A DNA stretch of 64,000 bases from Opitutia bacterium ISCC 52 (lineage in GTDB: Bacteria; Verrucomicrobiota; Verrucomicrobiia; Opitutales; UBA2995). The first letter of the stretch is position 1; each line of letters opens with the position of its first letter. The stretch spans positions 2,995,894-3,059,893 of the forward strand of contig CP076040.1 in assembly GCA_014529675.2 (NCBI GenBank). Reading direction: 5' to 3'. Shown here in pieces: positions 36,241 to 45,083 of the stretch. Both the position numbers and the translations under genes were made by a program. The notes below the pieces were generated by a model, which ran no database searches, was not told where the DNA came from, and was given only the letters and a program-made list of their open reading frames with translations.

Positions 36241-36317
36241 GGCGGAGCAAGGATGCTCTCGCCCTACCGTTGACACAATATCTTAGATGGTAGGGCTACA
36301 GCGTCCTCGCAGTGCCG
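36241..36317. repeat. REP-like palindromic repeat, copy A
   Basis: The core is GCCCTACC, ~17 bases, GGTAGGGC, flanked by GGATGCTCT on the left and GCGTCCTCGCAGTGCCG on the right. A second copy in opposite orientation lies at 39555-39626. The palindromic core and intergenic position fit a dispersed REP-type element. Confidence 0.7.
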
Positions 36318-36344
36318 TTTTTCGAATTCGTTTAAAAGTCCTGC

Positions 36345-37409
36345 TTAGCTCAACCACCGGTGGAGGTTTTCACTAACAAACGAATCATCGTTCAATTCTG
36401 GATAGGCTTGGTAAACACGATCGATCTCAGCTCTTTGCTGCGGTTTAAGCACTTCCTTTTCATTCAAGGTCCAAACCCCTTCTAGCAATCCTTGCCTTCT
36501 CAGGACTTCGTGCAGACCAACAATGCAACCAGCAAAGTTGTTGGCCGCATCAAAGAATGCAGCGTTGGAGTCGGTAATTTGGTTGGCCACGGCGAGTGCC
36601 TCAACGGTGTTGGATGCGAATGCTCCAGATTTTACCTGCTCAACCAATTCAACCGCACTCTTAGCCCAAACAGCCCAATGCCCGAGCAATCCACCCGCAA
36701 TGCGCTTGGTAACATAGTCGCCCTCGTGTTCGATTCTATATTCACTCAGTAGATCGACCAGGATATTATCATCGTTCCCAGTGTACAAAGCGATTTCGGA
36801 AGCTCGTCCCGACTCCACAACTCCACGAACCACATCCAAGGTTTTGTAACGATCAAAGGGAGCCGTTTTTATGGCGACCACATTTTCGATCTGAGCAAAC
36901 TCACGCCAGAAATCCACATCGAGATTTGGGCCACCAATAACCGTCTGAAGATAGAAGCCAAAGATCGGCATCACCTCGGCCACCGCACGACAATGCTGGA
37001 TGAGCTCTTTGTTCGTTGCATCTTTCAACGCTGTTAAACTCAGTAGCACAACATCGTATCCAAGCTCAGCTGCGACCTCTGCCTCGGAAACGGCTTGTGC
37101 AGTTTGACCAACCACCCCGGCTACGCGCACAACTGGACGGCCATTGGTTTCATGGTAGGCATCAAGCTCTTCCTTTGCCAGAGTTAGGACTGGCTTATAG
37201 AGCCCGATCTCAGGTTTCCGAATCTCAAACTGTGTGGTGTGCACACCCACAGCTAATCCACCCACTCCAGAGTCCAGATAATAGCGAGAGAGTGCGCGTT
37301 GTCGTCTTTCGTCGAGCTTGCGGTTTTGATCCACCGCCAACGGGTGCGCAGGAATAACGGTTCCGTCATTCAGATGTGTTCGAATTTTGTATGTTAAGAT
37401 TTTACTCAT
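36345..37409 (-). CDS. DapA-like aldolase/lyase family protein
   Basis: This 354-residue protein is of the dihydrodipicolinate synthase/N-acetylneuraminate lyase superfamily. Family signs are the early GGLAVGVHTTQ strand (~50), VVGQTAQAVSEAEVAAELGYD (~95-115; usual helix after the pyruvate-binding region) and the Schiff-base candidate Lys in VVAIKTAPFDRYK (~180). The protein is longer than DapA (~290), with an extended C-terminus. Relatives cleave or form 2-keto acids of sugars, such as 2-keto-3-deoxy-gluconate. With kinase and isomerase genes close by it may be the carbon-cleaving step of a sugar pathway. The housekeeping DapA role is unlikely. Confidence 0.8.
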   Translation of the reverse strand: MSKILTYKIRTHLNDGTVIPAHPLAVDQNRKLDERRQRALSRYYLDSGVGGLAVGVHTTQFEIRKPEIGLYKPVLTLAKEELDAYHETNGRPVVRVAGVVGQTAQAVSEAEVAAELGYDVVLLSLTALKDATNKELIQHCRAVAEVMPIFGFYLQTVIGGPNLDVDFWREFAQIENVVAIKTAPFDRYKTLDVVRGVVESGRASEIALYTGNDDNILVDLLSEYRIEHEGDYVTKRIAGGLLGHWAVWAKSAVELVEQVKSGAFASNTVEALAVANQITDSNAAFFDAANNFAGCIVGLHEVLRRQGLLEGVWTLNEKEVLKPQQRAEIDRVYQAYPELNDDSFVSENLHRWLS

Positions 37410-37419
37410 TTAATGTGCC

Positions 37420-37661
37420 AATCTGCATTTTCACGGAGTTGAGATGTTGAGGATGACGAACGAATGGTGAGGGCACGCACGTCTGTGCGTAACCGAAACA
37501 AGAAGGAGGAACACTCGGCATGTCAGCCCGAAGATGGGTGCTCTTAGATATTCAAAGGCTTGATGCATACCCATATGCACCAGCAATGATCTAATCGCAT
37601 ATTGTAACATTCTACTTTTAAAAATCTCCTTCTTAGCACCCATCTGTTGAAAATGCAGATT
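37420..37661. mobile_element. MITE-like element with 14-bp terminal inverted repeats
   Basis: Perfect inverted repeats AATCTGCATTTTCA (37420-37433) and TGAAAATGCAGATT (37648-37661) bound 242 bases that fill nearly the whole gap between two genes; the right repeat begins in the stop codon region of the epimerase. Inside are further inverted pieces: AAGAAGGAG (37500-37508) with CTCCTTCTT (37626-37634), GATGGGTGCT (37533-37542) with AGCACCCATC (37635-37644), and hairpins at 37475-37490 and 37564-37579. There is no transposase. A 70-codon open frame inside has no recognisable product. Confidence 0.6.
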
Positions 37662-38697
37662 AGTATTGTCCGTCCCTCACTTCAAAATGCGTGGGCTTTC
37701 CCAACTGCCTACCTCCATCGCGAATCCATTGAGCGGTCCACTCTATGACTTGCTCAACGGGGATGGATGGCTTTCCCATTCTCTCAAACATAAGAGAAGC
37801 ATTAGAAAGCAGCGCAGAGGGAGCTTCTTCTCCAACAAGCTTTGGCTCTTTCCCGAGAAGCCGACCAAACCGTTCAGCTACAGATCGGATGGATAGAGTT
37901 TCCGGTCCCGTCACATTCAGATGCCGGGCAGGACTCCTGCATAAATCGAAAGCTCTTAGGATGAGTGCATTCGCATCTCCCTGCCAAATGACATTCGCGT
38001 AACCCATTGTTACGTCGATGGTTTCGTCCCCCCAAACTTTCGTAGCTATGTCGGCCAGCACCCCATAACGCATTTCCACAGCGTAGTTTAGCCTGATTAA
38101 AACCACGGGAGCATCATGAGAGGTACTTCCGAATTCGAACATGCGCTCACGGCCTAAACAAGACTGGGCATACTCTCCTATCGGTCCCACCTCATCACTT
38201 TCGACAGATCCTCCAGATTCCATATTCACGAGCGGATACACACATCCTGTAGACAAAGCGACTATCCGAGCGGACTTGAACCGTTCCGCTATCAGACCCG
38301 GCAGATAGGCATTCATAGCCCAGGTGTAGGCTTCATTCCCCTGAGTTCCAAATTTCGTTCCAGCTAAATAAACCATATTCTCACATTCCGGAAGCGAAGA
38401 TAAGAATTGCTGGTCCAGTAGATCGCCAGCGATCGTCTCGATTTCGAGACCTTCGAGGTATTCACGATTCGCAGCATTACTGAACCTGGACACACCGATC
38501 ACTCGTTTCTCTACCCCAGCTTGCTGGCAGGCTCGTTTGGCCATACTAGCCATAGAGATACCCATCTTCCCGGATACACCCAGAAATAGAATATCACCAT
38601 CCAAGCGCTCCATGAATTCAACAAGCTCAGGAGTAGGTCGAGACAACGCTTCCTCAAGCGTTTCCTCATTTTCAAAAGCTGTAGGGTACGACTCCAT
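37660..38697 (-). CDS. NAD-dependent epimerase/dehydratase family protein
   Basis: This 345-residue protein has the extended-SDR fold: cofactor loop LGVSGKMGISMA (~37-48), VIGVSRFSN (~67), NMVYLAGTKFG (~108), ALSTGCVYPL (~145) and LNVTGPETLSI (~270). The usual YxxxK is replaced by Tyr176 and Cys180 (EYAQSC), so it may lack normal SDR chemistry or use another base. It probably acts on a nucleotide sugar or free sugar. Neighbours are the DapA-like gene downstream, beyond the MITE-like element, and dhaL upstream, about 200 bases away. Confidence 0.82.
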   Translation of the reverse strand: MESYPTAFENEETLEEALSRPTPELVEFMERLDGDILFLGVSGKMGISMASMAKRACQQAGVEKRVIGVSRFSNAANREYLEGLEIETIAGDLLDQQFLSSLPECENMVYLAGTKFGTQGNEAYTWAMNAYLPGLIAERFKSARIVALSTGCVYPLVNMESGGSVESDEVGPIGEYAQSCLGRERMFEFGSTSHDAPVVLIRLNYAVEMRYGVLADIATKVWGDETIDVTMGYANVIWQGDANALILRAFDLCRSPARHLNVTGPETLSIRSVAERFGRLLGKEPKLVGEEAPSALLSNASLMFERMGKPSIPVEQVIEWTAQWIRDGGRQLGKPTHFEVRDGQY

Positions 38698-38829
38698 AAC
38701 GATAAATTGCTATGGCTTCTACCAAAGCGCAACACCAAGACAATTGAGAATCGGCTCTACTGTAAACAGGTAGAATTCTACAGGCGAGAGACTAGAGAAC
38801 AGAGGCAGAGAGGGAGCTTGGTTGGAGTC

Positions 38830-38882
38830 GACGCTGTCACCAGCGTCGCTACTTTTTTGTAGCCACGGTCGTGAGACCGTGG
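38830..38882. repeat. Two intergenic hairpins, REP-like
   Basis: GACGCTG tcac CAGCGTC (38830-38847) is followed by CTAC and TTTTTT, and CCACGGTC gtga GACCGTGG spans 38863-38882. Both are perfect stems with 4-base loops. Each reads like a dispersed palindromic repeat. The T-run means the first could also end plus-strand transcripts. They lie between dhaL and the epimerase gene. Confidence 0.6.
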
Positions 38883-38898
38883 AAGTCAGCGATCAAGC

Positions 38899-39525
38899 CT
38901 ACTTCCCAGTCGCAAACTCGCTCATCCTTTTAAAGATGATGGAAACAGATACCGCTCCGGCATCGGGATGACCAATACACTTTTCACCTAAGGTTCGGGC
39001 ACGGCCATGTTGAGCAATCATGTCTTTGCTCTTTTCCATGCCTACGCGGGCTCCTTCCGCAGCTGCGGCAAGCGCTTCTGCTATGGTTCCATCTTTGGCA
39101 TTGGCAGCAGCTTCCTGGGCCGGAACAAGCGCATCCACCATGGTTTTGTCACCTGGTTTTGCTTTGCCGATATTCATTACCCCTTGAGCAGAAGCTTCCA
39201 GGAATGTAGCAAGCGAGGCAGCGGCCAATCCTTCAGCTGAAGCGATGGCCATGCCTCCACTCTGAAACATCATACCAAAGACCGCACCCGAGGCACCACC
39301 CATGGTACTCATAAGCGCCATACCCGTCGTGGTGAATACCTGGCTCACCGATGTGGGCTCAAGTGCTTCCAATTGCGCTTTGGCGGCAGTGAATCCTTTG
39401 GTCATTCCAATACCATGATCTCCATCACCGAGTTGGCGATCGGCTTCACCAAGAATATCTTCATTTGCAATCACCGTATCTGCTACGGCAATAAGCATAG
39501 CTTTAACTTCTTCTGCGTTTAGCAT
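38899..39525 (-). CDS. dhaL: Dihydroxyacetone kinase-type subunit L
   Basis: This 208-residue protein matches the length and pattern of DhaL: an early EADRQLGDGDHGIGM (~24-38) that binds the nucleotide and magnesium, GGASGAVFGMMF (~75), KPGDKTMVDALVPA (~120) and a closing GHPDAGAVSVS (~186). DhaL carries ADP/ATP and phosphorylates the sugar held by DhaK. The matching DhaK gene lies upstream on the same strand, 142 bases away across a REP-like repeat. No DhaM phosphotransferase gene is seen in the window. The pair may phosphorylate dihydroxyacetone or a tetrulose. Confidence 0.88.
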   Translation of the reverse strand: MLNAEEVKAMLIAVADTVIANEDILGEADRQLGDGDHGIGMTKGFTAAKAQLEALEPTSVSQVFTTTGMALMSTMGGASGAVFGMMFQSGGMAIASAEGLAAASLATFLEASAQGVMNIGKAKPGDKTMVDALVPAQEAAANAKDGTIAEALAAAAEGARVGMEKSKDMIAQHGRARTLGEKCIGHPDAGAVSVSIIFKRMSEFATGK

Positions 39526-39554
39526 AATTCTTTCTTAAAACTTGAGTATCATTG

Positions 39555-39626
39555 CGGCACTGCGAGGACGCAGTAGCCCTACCCTCTAATCAGAAATGGT
39601 AGGGCAAGAGCATCCCTACTCTGCCG
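39555..39626. repeat. REP-like palindromic repeat, copy B (inverted)
   Basis: This is the reverse complement of copy A at 36241-36317: CGGCACTGCGAGGACGC, then GCCCTACC and GGTAGGGC, then AGAGCATCC. The two copies flank the DapA-like, epimerase and dhaL genes and point in opposite directions. It splits dhaK from dhaL. Confidence 0.7.
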
Positions 39627-39667
39627 TTCGTTGGTTTGGATCAATTAGAAAATGAGATTCAATAAAA

Positions 39668-40663
39668 CTATAGCTTGGTGTATCCCAAGGATGAACAAGG
39701 CATGTCCCAGAGGGGTTTTAATTCGTCGTCCAATTTCGTAAGACTGATTGAGAGCCCGGCCATTTCCTGACAGGTCACTAAATTACCGGCGATGATGTCG
39801 TGAATTTTTACGCCACGCTCACTGAGGATCTGCTTCACTTTCTTCAGTACGATGAGGCATTCCATCAATGTGGTAGATCCAAGACTATTGACCAAGACGA
39901 CAACTTCATCGCCCGATTCGAAAGAAAGATCATCACCGAAAATCAGATCCATCATTTTGACGGTCAAATCGTCGGCAGACATCATTGGCTCAACACCGAC
40001 GCCCTGCTCACCATGAATACCCATACCAATTCCGATGGAATCTTCATCGAGCTCGAATGTAGGTAGCCCTGAGGCAGGAATCGAACCGGGAGCCAATGCC
40101 ACACCAATAGAGCGTGTGTTATCACGAGCCTTGGTTGTAAGACGAACAAGCTCCTCGAGCGTATCAACCGCATTCGAAGCAGCACCAGCTAGCTTTACGA
40201 TAGGAATGAGCCCAGCAATACCACGACGCTTTTCTTTTTCGTCGGGCGGCGCGGAAGCCACATCATCATAGATCAAAACGGTCTCAACATTGATTCCTTC
40301 TGCACGAGCCAATTGCTCGGCGATATTGAAGTTCATCACATCACCTGCGTAATTGCCGTAGAGATACATAACTCCATTGCCTTTATTTACAGCACGAGTG
40401 GCATCCAACATAATGTTGGGCGGCGGAGCAGCAAAGATATCTCCACAGGCAGCACCATCAGCAAAGTTCTTACCAACCAACCCATGATAAATGGGTTCAT
40501 GGCCCGCGCCACCGGCAACGAGCAGTGTCACTTTATCGTCAGGAATGTCATTCATGGCGATTACACCAGGAGATACCAAAGAAGCATCACCGTTATAGTA
40601 ATCCACCAATCCACCCAATAGCTCTGTAGCTACCGTATTGGGATCGTTTATAATTTTCTTCAT
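39668..40663 (-). CDS. dhaK: Dihydroxyacetone kinase-type subunit K
   Basis: This 331-residue protein starts MKKIINDPNTVATE. An ATG six codons earlier exists, but this start is chosen because DhaK proteins begin this way and GGA lies upstream. Family signs are LLVAGGAGHEPIYHGLVG (~50-67), GDIFAAPPP (~75), YLYGNYAGDVMNF (~98), GVALAPGSIPASG (~190) and GMGIHGEQGV, whose His (~217) forms the covalent bond to the ketone substrate. It works with the DhaL encoded downstream. Neighbouring TIM-barrel isomerases suggest the substrate could be a four-carbon ketose rather than dihydroxyacetone; that is inference. Confidence 0.88.
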   Translation of the reverse strand: MKKIINDPNTVATELLGGLVDYYNGDASLVSPGVIAMNDIPDDKVTLLVAGGAGHEPIYHGLVGKNFADGAACGDIFAAPPPNIMLDATRAVNKGNGVMYLYGNYAGDVMNFNIAEQLARAEGINVETVLIYDDVASAPPDEKEKRRGIAGLIPIVKLAGAASNAVDTLEELVRLTTKARDNTRSIGVALAPGSIPASGLPTFELDEDSIGIGMGIHGEQGVGVEPMMSADDLTVKMMDLIFGDDLSFESGDEVVVLVNSLGSTTLMECLIVLKKVKQILSERGVKIHDIIAGNLVTCQEMAGLSISLTKLDDELKPLWDMPCSSLGYTKL

Positions 40664-40699
40664 AGAATGTTCCGGAAGCATCCGGTCAGAAAAGCTTAG

Positions 40700-41518
40700 T
40701 TATGAAATAATAGGGACCAACTTCTCTTTGCAGTATTCTCCATCGTGTAGAGTCACACCATCTGGATCTTCAATCGCGGCATCGGCTTCGTCTTCGCACA
40801 TGATCCAACCTTCGAAACCTTCGTCGACCAGCCATTGAGTGATCTCAATGAAATCAATTTTACCTTCGCCCATAAGTGCCCACTCTGGATTTCCATCCCA
40901 ATCTTTATAGTGAATGTGATTAATAAGCGGACGGAACTCAGCCATCTTTTCCAAGATATTCATACCCCCGTTGCGGATGTGACCCACATCAGGAGTCCAA
41001 CCAGTGACGGATGCGTCCAGACCGTTTAGGATGACATCATAATCTTCAGCGGTGCGGTTGATCGACTCATGGGGAGAATTGGGGTGAAACGAACATTCCA
41101 CACCTGCATCGACTGCGCGCTTAGAAACGGCATTGACGCAAGAGACCAAATTCAAGCGACGTTGCTCGAGATCGTGACGTCCGGTTGGCATTTGCACGGT
41201 GCAGAGCTTGGACCCTGGAAATTGCGTCAGGAGTTCAATACATGCATTTGCTCCCGCGACTTCCTCGACGGTTTCCTCAGGATTATTCCAGTCATGAACC
41301 AGCGCGATGCCGGACAGCTGAACATTGTTTTTATCTAAACTCTCTTTCAAGAGGCCAGGATCGGTGAGGTCGCCCATCCAGAAATGCATCGGCTCAATGC
41401 CGGTGAATCCAGATTTGTTGCACATCTCAATCATGTGACCGAGTTGATTTTCGTAAGCGGCTCCTGATTCGCGCATGAACCAGGTGTAAACTTCTGCTCC
41501 TAGGGATATATTTGCCAT
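40700..41518 (-). CDS. Sugar phosphate isomerase/epimerase-like TIM barrel
   Basis: This 272-residue AP-endonuclease-2-like protein has GIEPMHFWMGDL near residue 40, ECSFHPNSPHES (~140), TPDVGHIRNGG (~175), NHIHYKDWDG (~195) and the last strand GWIMCEDEADA (~240). These carry the usual Glu, Asp and His metal ligands. It is 36 bases upstream of dhaK and 36 bases downstream of another such gene on the same strand, so all probably belong to one operon that isomerises and phosphorylates a sugar. The substrate is unknown. Confidence 0.85.
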   Translation of the reverse strand: MANISLGAEVYTWFMRESGAAYENQLGHMIEMCNKSGFTGIEPMHFWMGDLTDPGLLKESLDKNNVQLSGIALVHDWNNPEETVEEVAGANACIELLTQFPGSKLCTVQMPTGRHDLEQRRLNLVSCVNAVSKRAVDAGVECSFHPNSPHESINRTAEDYDVILNGLDASVTGWTPDVGHIRNGGMNILEKMAEFRPLINHIHYKDWDGNPEWALMGEGKIDFIEITQWLVDEGFEGWIMCEDEADAAIEDPDGVTLHDGEYCKEKLVPIIS

Positions 41519-41554
41519 GGTGGTAACTATTGAATGATTAAGGGTTGAAAGTAA

Positions 41555-42589
41555 TTATTCAGACGCGCCGTGTGCTTGTTGAACATCGATCATGGAACTT
41601 AGAATCGTGTTCCAAGTGTCCGGGTTTTCCAGCGTAGCATTCGGAAACATGCAACCATCCCAGCAGATGTGCTTGATGCCGCGGCTTTGGTAATCCTTCA
41701 GCCAGTAGCCCGAACAACGGGTGATGTCCAGTTTGCCGTTGGGATCGTCTGCGGGACAATGTTTGCCCGTCTTATCGTGCGAACCGGCGCCATGCACTTC
41801 GCCATCGTTTTGGGCGACGTGGAAATCGATGGTCCAGGGGCGTAGTTTGTCAGTCATTTGCTCGTAGGCGGCCCAGAACTCGTCTTCGGAATAGCCCTCC
41901 TTGAGCAGGGCGTGTTCCGGAGCGTTATAACCGAGGGTGTAAAGATAGGTGTGGGCAAGGTCAGCTTGAAACCCGAAAGTTTCTGGCATACCAACACCTT
42001 CAAGTAAGTCCAGCATGTCCTTCCAGGAATGCATGCCCGCCCAACAGATTTCACCCTCTGCAGCCAGCCGTTCGCCGTGGTCAGCAGCGATCTGGGAGGC
42101 CTTTTTGAAAGTGTCTACAATACGGGCGGTGCCTGCGCTCTTGTCTTCACGCCACTTTTCCACACCGAATTCAGCTGAATCGATACGAATGGCGCCATAT
42201 TTGCGAACACCGTGCTCGTTAAAGACTTTAGCGACACGGCAGGCCATCTTGACGGCGCTGAGGAATTTTTCCACCTGCTCGTCGGTGCCCATAGCGGAAT
42301 CACCAATGGTGCCTGGCCAAACGGGGGCCACCAAAGATCCAACATCGAATCCTTTGCTAGCGATCAGATCGGCGATCTCTTTCAATTCATTGTCACTGGC
42401 CTCTGGATTCGTGTGGGGCAGGAAGAGAAAGTAGTCGATGCCGTCGAATTTCTGACCGTTCACTTCCGCAGCAGCGGTGAGGTCGAGCATCTTTTCAAGG
42501 CTGATGGGCGGTTCCTGACCTTCGTCGGTTCCTTTGCCGACGAGACCGGGCCACATTGCGTTGTGAAGTTTAGGGTAAGAATTGCTCAT
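41555..42589 (-). CDS. Xylose isomerase-like TIM barrel protein
   Basis: The protein has 344 residues. Metal-site-like strands are [12 protein letters not shown] (~48), [16 protein letters not shown] (~173), [14 protein letters not shown] (~205), [10 protein letters not shown] (~255) and [11 protein letters not shown] (~308). This is the same superfamily as the neighbour, but it is longer and only distantly related. A long stretch [20 protein letters not shown] (~266) is unusual for the family. It is the first gene of the minus-strand run toward dhaK. A sugar or sugar-phosphate isomerase role is likely. Confidence 0.82.
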   Translation of the reverse strand: MSNSYPKLHNAMWPGLVGKGTDEGQEPPISLEKMLDLTAAAEVNGQKFDGIDYFLFLPHTNPEASDNELKEIADLIASKGFDVGSLVAPVWPGTIGDSAMGTDEQVEKFLSAVKMACRVAKVFNEHGVRKYGAIRIDSAEFGVEKWREDKSAGTARIVDTFKKASQIAADHGERLAAEGEICWAGMHSWKDMLDLLEGVGMPETFGFQADLAHTYLYTLGYNAPEHALLKEGYSEDEFWAAYEQMTDKLRPWTIDFHVAQNDGEVHGAGSHDKTGKHCPADDPNGKLDITRCSGYWLKDYQSRGIKHICWDGCMFPNATLENPDTWNTILSSMIDVQQAHGASE

Positions 42590-42821
42590 AGAAGGAAAAT
42601 GAGAAGGGTTAATGGATTATGCGAAACGCCGTCAGGGGCGCAGAAGATATGTAGTATTTTACTTTTCGCAGAATGGCCCAGACTAAAATGACAATTCAGG
42701 CATTTTTTTGTGATCATTTTCCGTCTGGTTGTATGTTTCCTCACAATAATCCTACTAAGGAATAGCGAATCGAAGGATCTCCTTGAAATTAATCGGGATT
42801 CCATTTTTATCGTCCATCCAA

Positions 42822-43634
42822 ATGACCATTCCATTTACAAAGATGCACGGAGCCGGAAACGACTTTGTAGTGATAGATAATCTCGACGGACAATATGACC
42901 TGACCACCGAGCAAATCGCCTATTTATGTGACCGCCGATTTGGAGTCGGAGCGGACGGGCTTTTACTTCTCGAAAAAGGTCCCACGGAGAACCTGGATGC
43001 ACAAATGCTCTATTACAACGCCGATGGATCACGCGCGGAAATGTGCGGTAATGGTGCACGCTGCTTTATCTCTTTTGCTCTCGCCCATCAATTGGGTCTG
43101 GATGGTCGCCTCAAGTTCCGCACCGACGCTGGGGATATGGAAGGCGTTGCAGAAAACGGTCATATAACCGTACAAATGACTCCTGCCTTGGACACCCAAT
43201 TGAGTTTGCGAGTCAATCTGAACGATGGACCTTCTACTGTTCACTATACCGATACGGGAGTTCCACACGTCGTAAAGTTCGTCGACGACATCTCGACTGT
43301 TGATATCAAACCAGAAGGTTCCGAGCTGCGTTTCCACGATGCGTTCCAACCTCGAGGAGCGAACGTCAATTTTGCCCAGCTAGATGGGGATCAAGTTTTG
43401 GTCCGCACCTACGAACGCGGTGTTGAAGATGAAACCCTGGCCTGTGGCACCGGAGTCACAGCGGTTGCCATCCTATCTCATTTGGTTAACGGTGTAGAAA
43501 AGCCGATCAACCTTAAGGTAGCAGGTGGAGATACGCTCGGCGTGGACTTCAATGTCGACGGAGATGAGATAGACCAAGTAACCCTGACAGGGCCCGCGAA
43601 GGTTGTTTATACCGGAAGTATTGAGCTGCCGTAA
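42822..43634 (+). CDS. dapF: Diaminopimelate epimerase
   Basis: The 270-residue protein starts MTIPFTKMHGAGNDF; a TTG 13 codons upstream is less likely. The two active-site cysteines are clear: Cys75 in GSRAEMCGNGARC and Cys208 in ACGTGVTAV. The enzyme converts LL- to meso-diaminopimelate for lysine and peptidoglycan synthesis. Length and motifs are standard for DapF. It is divergent from the isomerase gene and converges on pyrD. Confidence 0.96.
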   Translation: MTIPFTKMHGAGNDFVVIDNLDGQYDLTTEQIAYLCDRRFGVGADGLLLLEKGPTENLDAQMLYYNADGSRAEMCGNGARCFISFALAHQLGLDGRLKFRTDAGDMEGVAENGHITVQMTPALDTQLSLRVNLNDGPSTVHYTDTGVPHVVKFVDDISTVDIKPEGSELRFHDAFQPRGANVNFAQLDGDQVLVRTYERGVEDETLACGTGVTAVAILSHLVNGVEKPINLKVAGGDTLGVDFNVDGDEIDQVTLTGPAKVVYTGSIELP

Positions 43635-43828
43635 GTGTTTCGCCGTTCTTCCTACAGTACACATTCGAATAATAATGGCAGAATGGGAGCTTGGCCCCGA
43701 TTTATGGGCCTGGAGGCCAAGGAACATGAATGGCAGAGGAAGAGTAAGAGTGTCCTACTATCACCAAGGGTGTTCGATCATCGCATAGGTAGCTGAACAC
43801 CGAACGCTGAAACCTGAACACTCCAAAA
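43635..43828. other. Convergent spacer with hairpin and short GTTCAG-type repeats
   Basis: CTTGGCC (43690-43696) and GGCCAAG (43715-43721) can pair across a loop. Near 43792-43826 the sequence carries short repeated units (CTGAACACCGAA, GCTGAAAC, CTGAACACTCC) of the kind often found near four-helix-bundle genes. I see no gene here. It separates dapF and pyrD, which converge. Confidence 0.4.
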
Positions 43829-44896
43829 TCAGAACCACTCACGGTGACCATGGGACAGTGCCATGGCGACATCACGTGGAAACAAGGGCCCTCTATATAT
43901 GAAGCCGGTGTAAATCTGGACGAGTGATGCTCCAGCTGCGATTTTGTCGCCTGCCGATTTAGCATCCATGATTCCTCCTACTCCAATGATGGGTAATTTA
44001 GATTCGGTAGATCGGCTGATGTATCGAATGATGTCGGTCGACTTCTTATCCACTGGCCTTCCGCTAAGCCCGCCAGCCTGATCTACATCTGCAAATGGTC
44101 CAGGACGAGCGAGAGTTGTATTCGTTGCAATGATACCATCGTAACCTAGCGCCAACATGGTTTCTAAAATGCCATCAATCTCGCGGTAGCTCAGGTCAGG
44201 TGCGATCTTTAATAGAATCGGCAGTCGACCAACCCCCAGCCTTTCACTGCGGTCATTGTTGGCATCGGCCAAAACCTTGAGTAAAGTCGGCAAATGCTCC
44301 GATCCCTGAAGCTTTCTTAAGTCAGGAGTATTTGGACTACTTACATTGATCGTGAAATAGTCCGCATACTCGGCGAGTAAGTTAAATGATTTCAAATAAT
44401 CGTCGGCCGCATCTTCAATCGAAGTCTTCTTCGACTTTCCGATATTAATACCTAAAGGGATTCTCCGCTTGAGGCCTTTGTTTTGTTTTGCCAATCGGGC
44501 GGCAACAAACTCGGCCCCTTCATTATTGAAACCCATCCGATTGATGACCGCTTCATGCTCTGGGTATCGAAAGACTCGAGGTCGAGGATTTCCAGGTTGG
44601 CGATGATAAGTGATAGTCCCGATCTCTACATGGCCAAAACCAAAGGCTGCTGCTGCAGGCCAACAGGCTGCGTTCTTATCCATTCCTGCGGCTAGACCCA
44701 CACGGTTTGGAAACTCTAAACCAAACAATTTGATAGGCTCTGAATGTGGAGGTCGCAAATTGCGTGATTCCATCAAACGGCAAAACCAGGGCAACCTACC
44801 CATAAACCGCATGAAAGCTACACCTTGTTCATGTGCAGTTTCGGCATCTTGTCGAAATAATGTCGGCCGAATTACCGACTCGTAGAACTTACCCAT
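43829..44896 (-). CDS. pyrD: Dihydroorotate dehydrogenase (quinone), class 2
   Basis: This 355-residue protein matches class 2 PyrD: an N-terminal extension that targets the membrane (MGKFYESVIRPTLFRQDAE), GLAAGMDKNAACWPA (~70), TINVSSPNTPDLRKLQG (~185) with the active Ser, and a late FMN loop (GVGGIMDAKSAGDKIAAGA, ~300). It oxidises dihydroorotate to orotate in pyrimidine synthesis using quinone. It faces the divergent acidic-protein gene across a 187-base gap. Confidence 0.95.
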   Translation of the reverse strand: MGKFYESVIRPTLFRQDAETAHEQGVAFMRFMGRLPWFCRLMESRNLRPPHSEPIKLFGLEFPNRVGLAAGMDKNAACWPAAAAFGFGHVEIGTITYHRQPGNPRPRVFRYPEHEAVINRMGFNNEGAEFVAARLAKQNKGLKRRIPLGINIGKSKKTSIEDAADDYLKSFNLLAEYADYFTINVSSPNTPDLRKLQGSEHLPTLLKVLADANNDRSERLGVGRLPILLKIAPDLSYREIDGILETMLALGYDGIIATNTTLARPGPFADVDQAGGLSGRPVDKKSTDIIRYISRSTESKLPIIGVGGIMDAKSAGDKIAAGASLVQIYTGFIYRGPLFPRDVAMALSHGHREWF

Positions 44897-45083
44897 CTAA
44901 TATTGATTCATGATCATAATACTCTCAGCACTTTACCGCGGAGAATGTTTTTGCAAAATATGGAAGAAAGTTTCAAAAAAAACTTGTCTTTATTGGGGGA
45001 CGAACAAATTGAAAGATACTTAATAATACAAAGGTAAAAATCCTCCACCTCATATACAACCAGATTCCACTCATCCAAAGCTC

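Noticed and set aside
37431-37643. 70-codon frame inside the MITE-like element
   Set aside because: No domain or start signal; the inverted repeats explain the sequence better.
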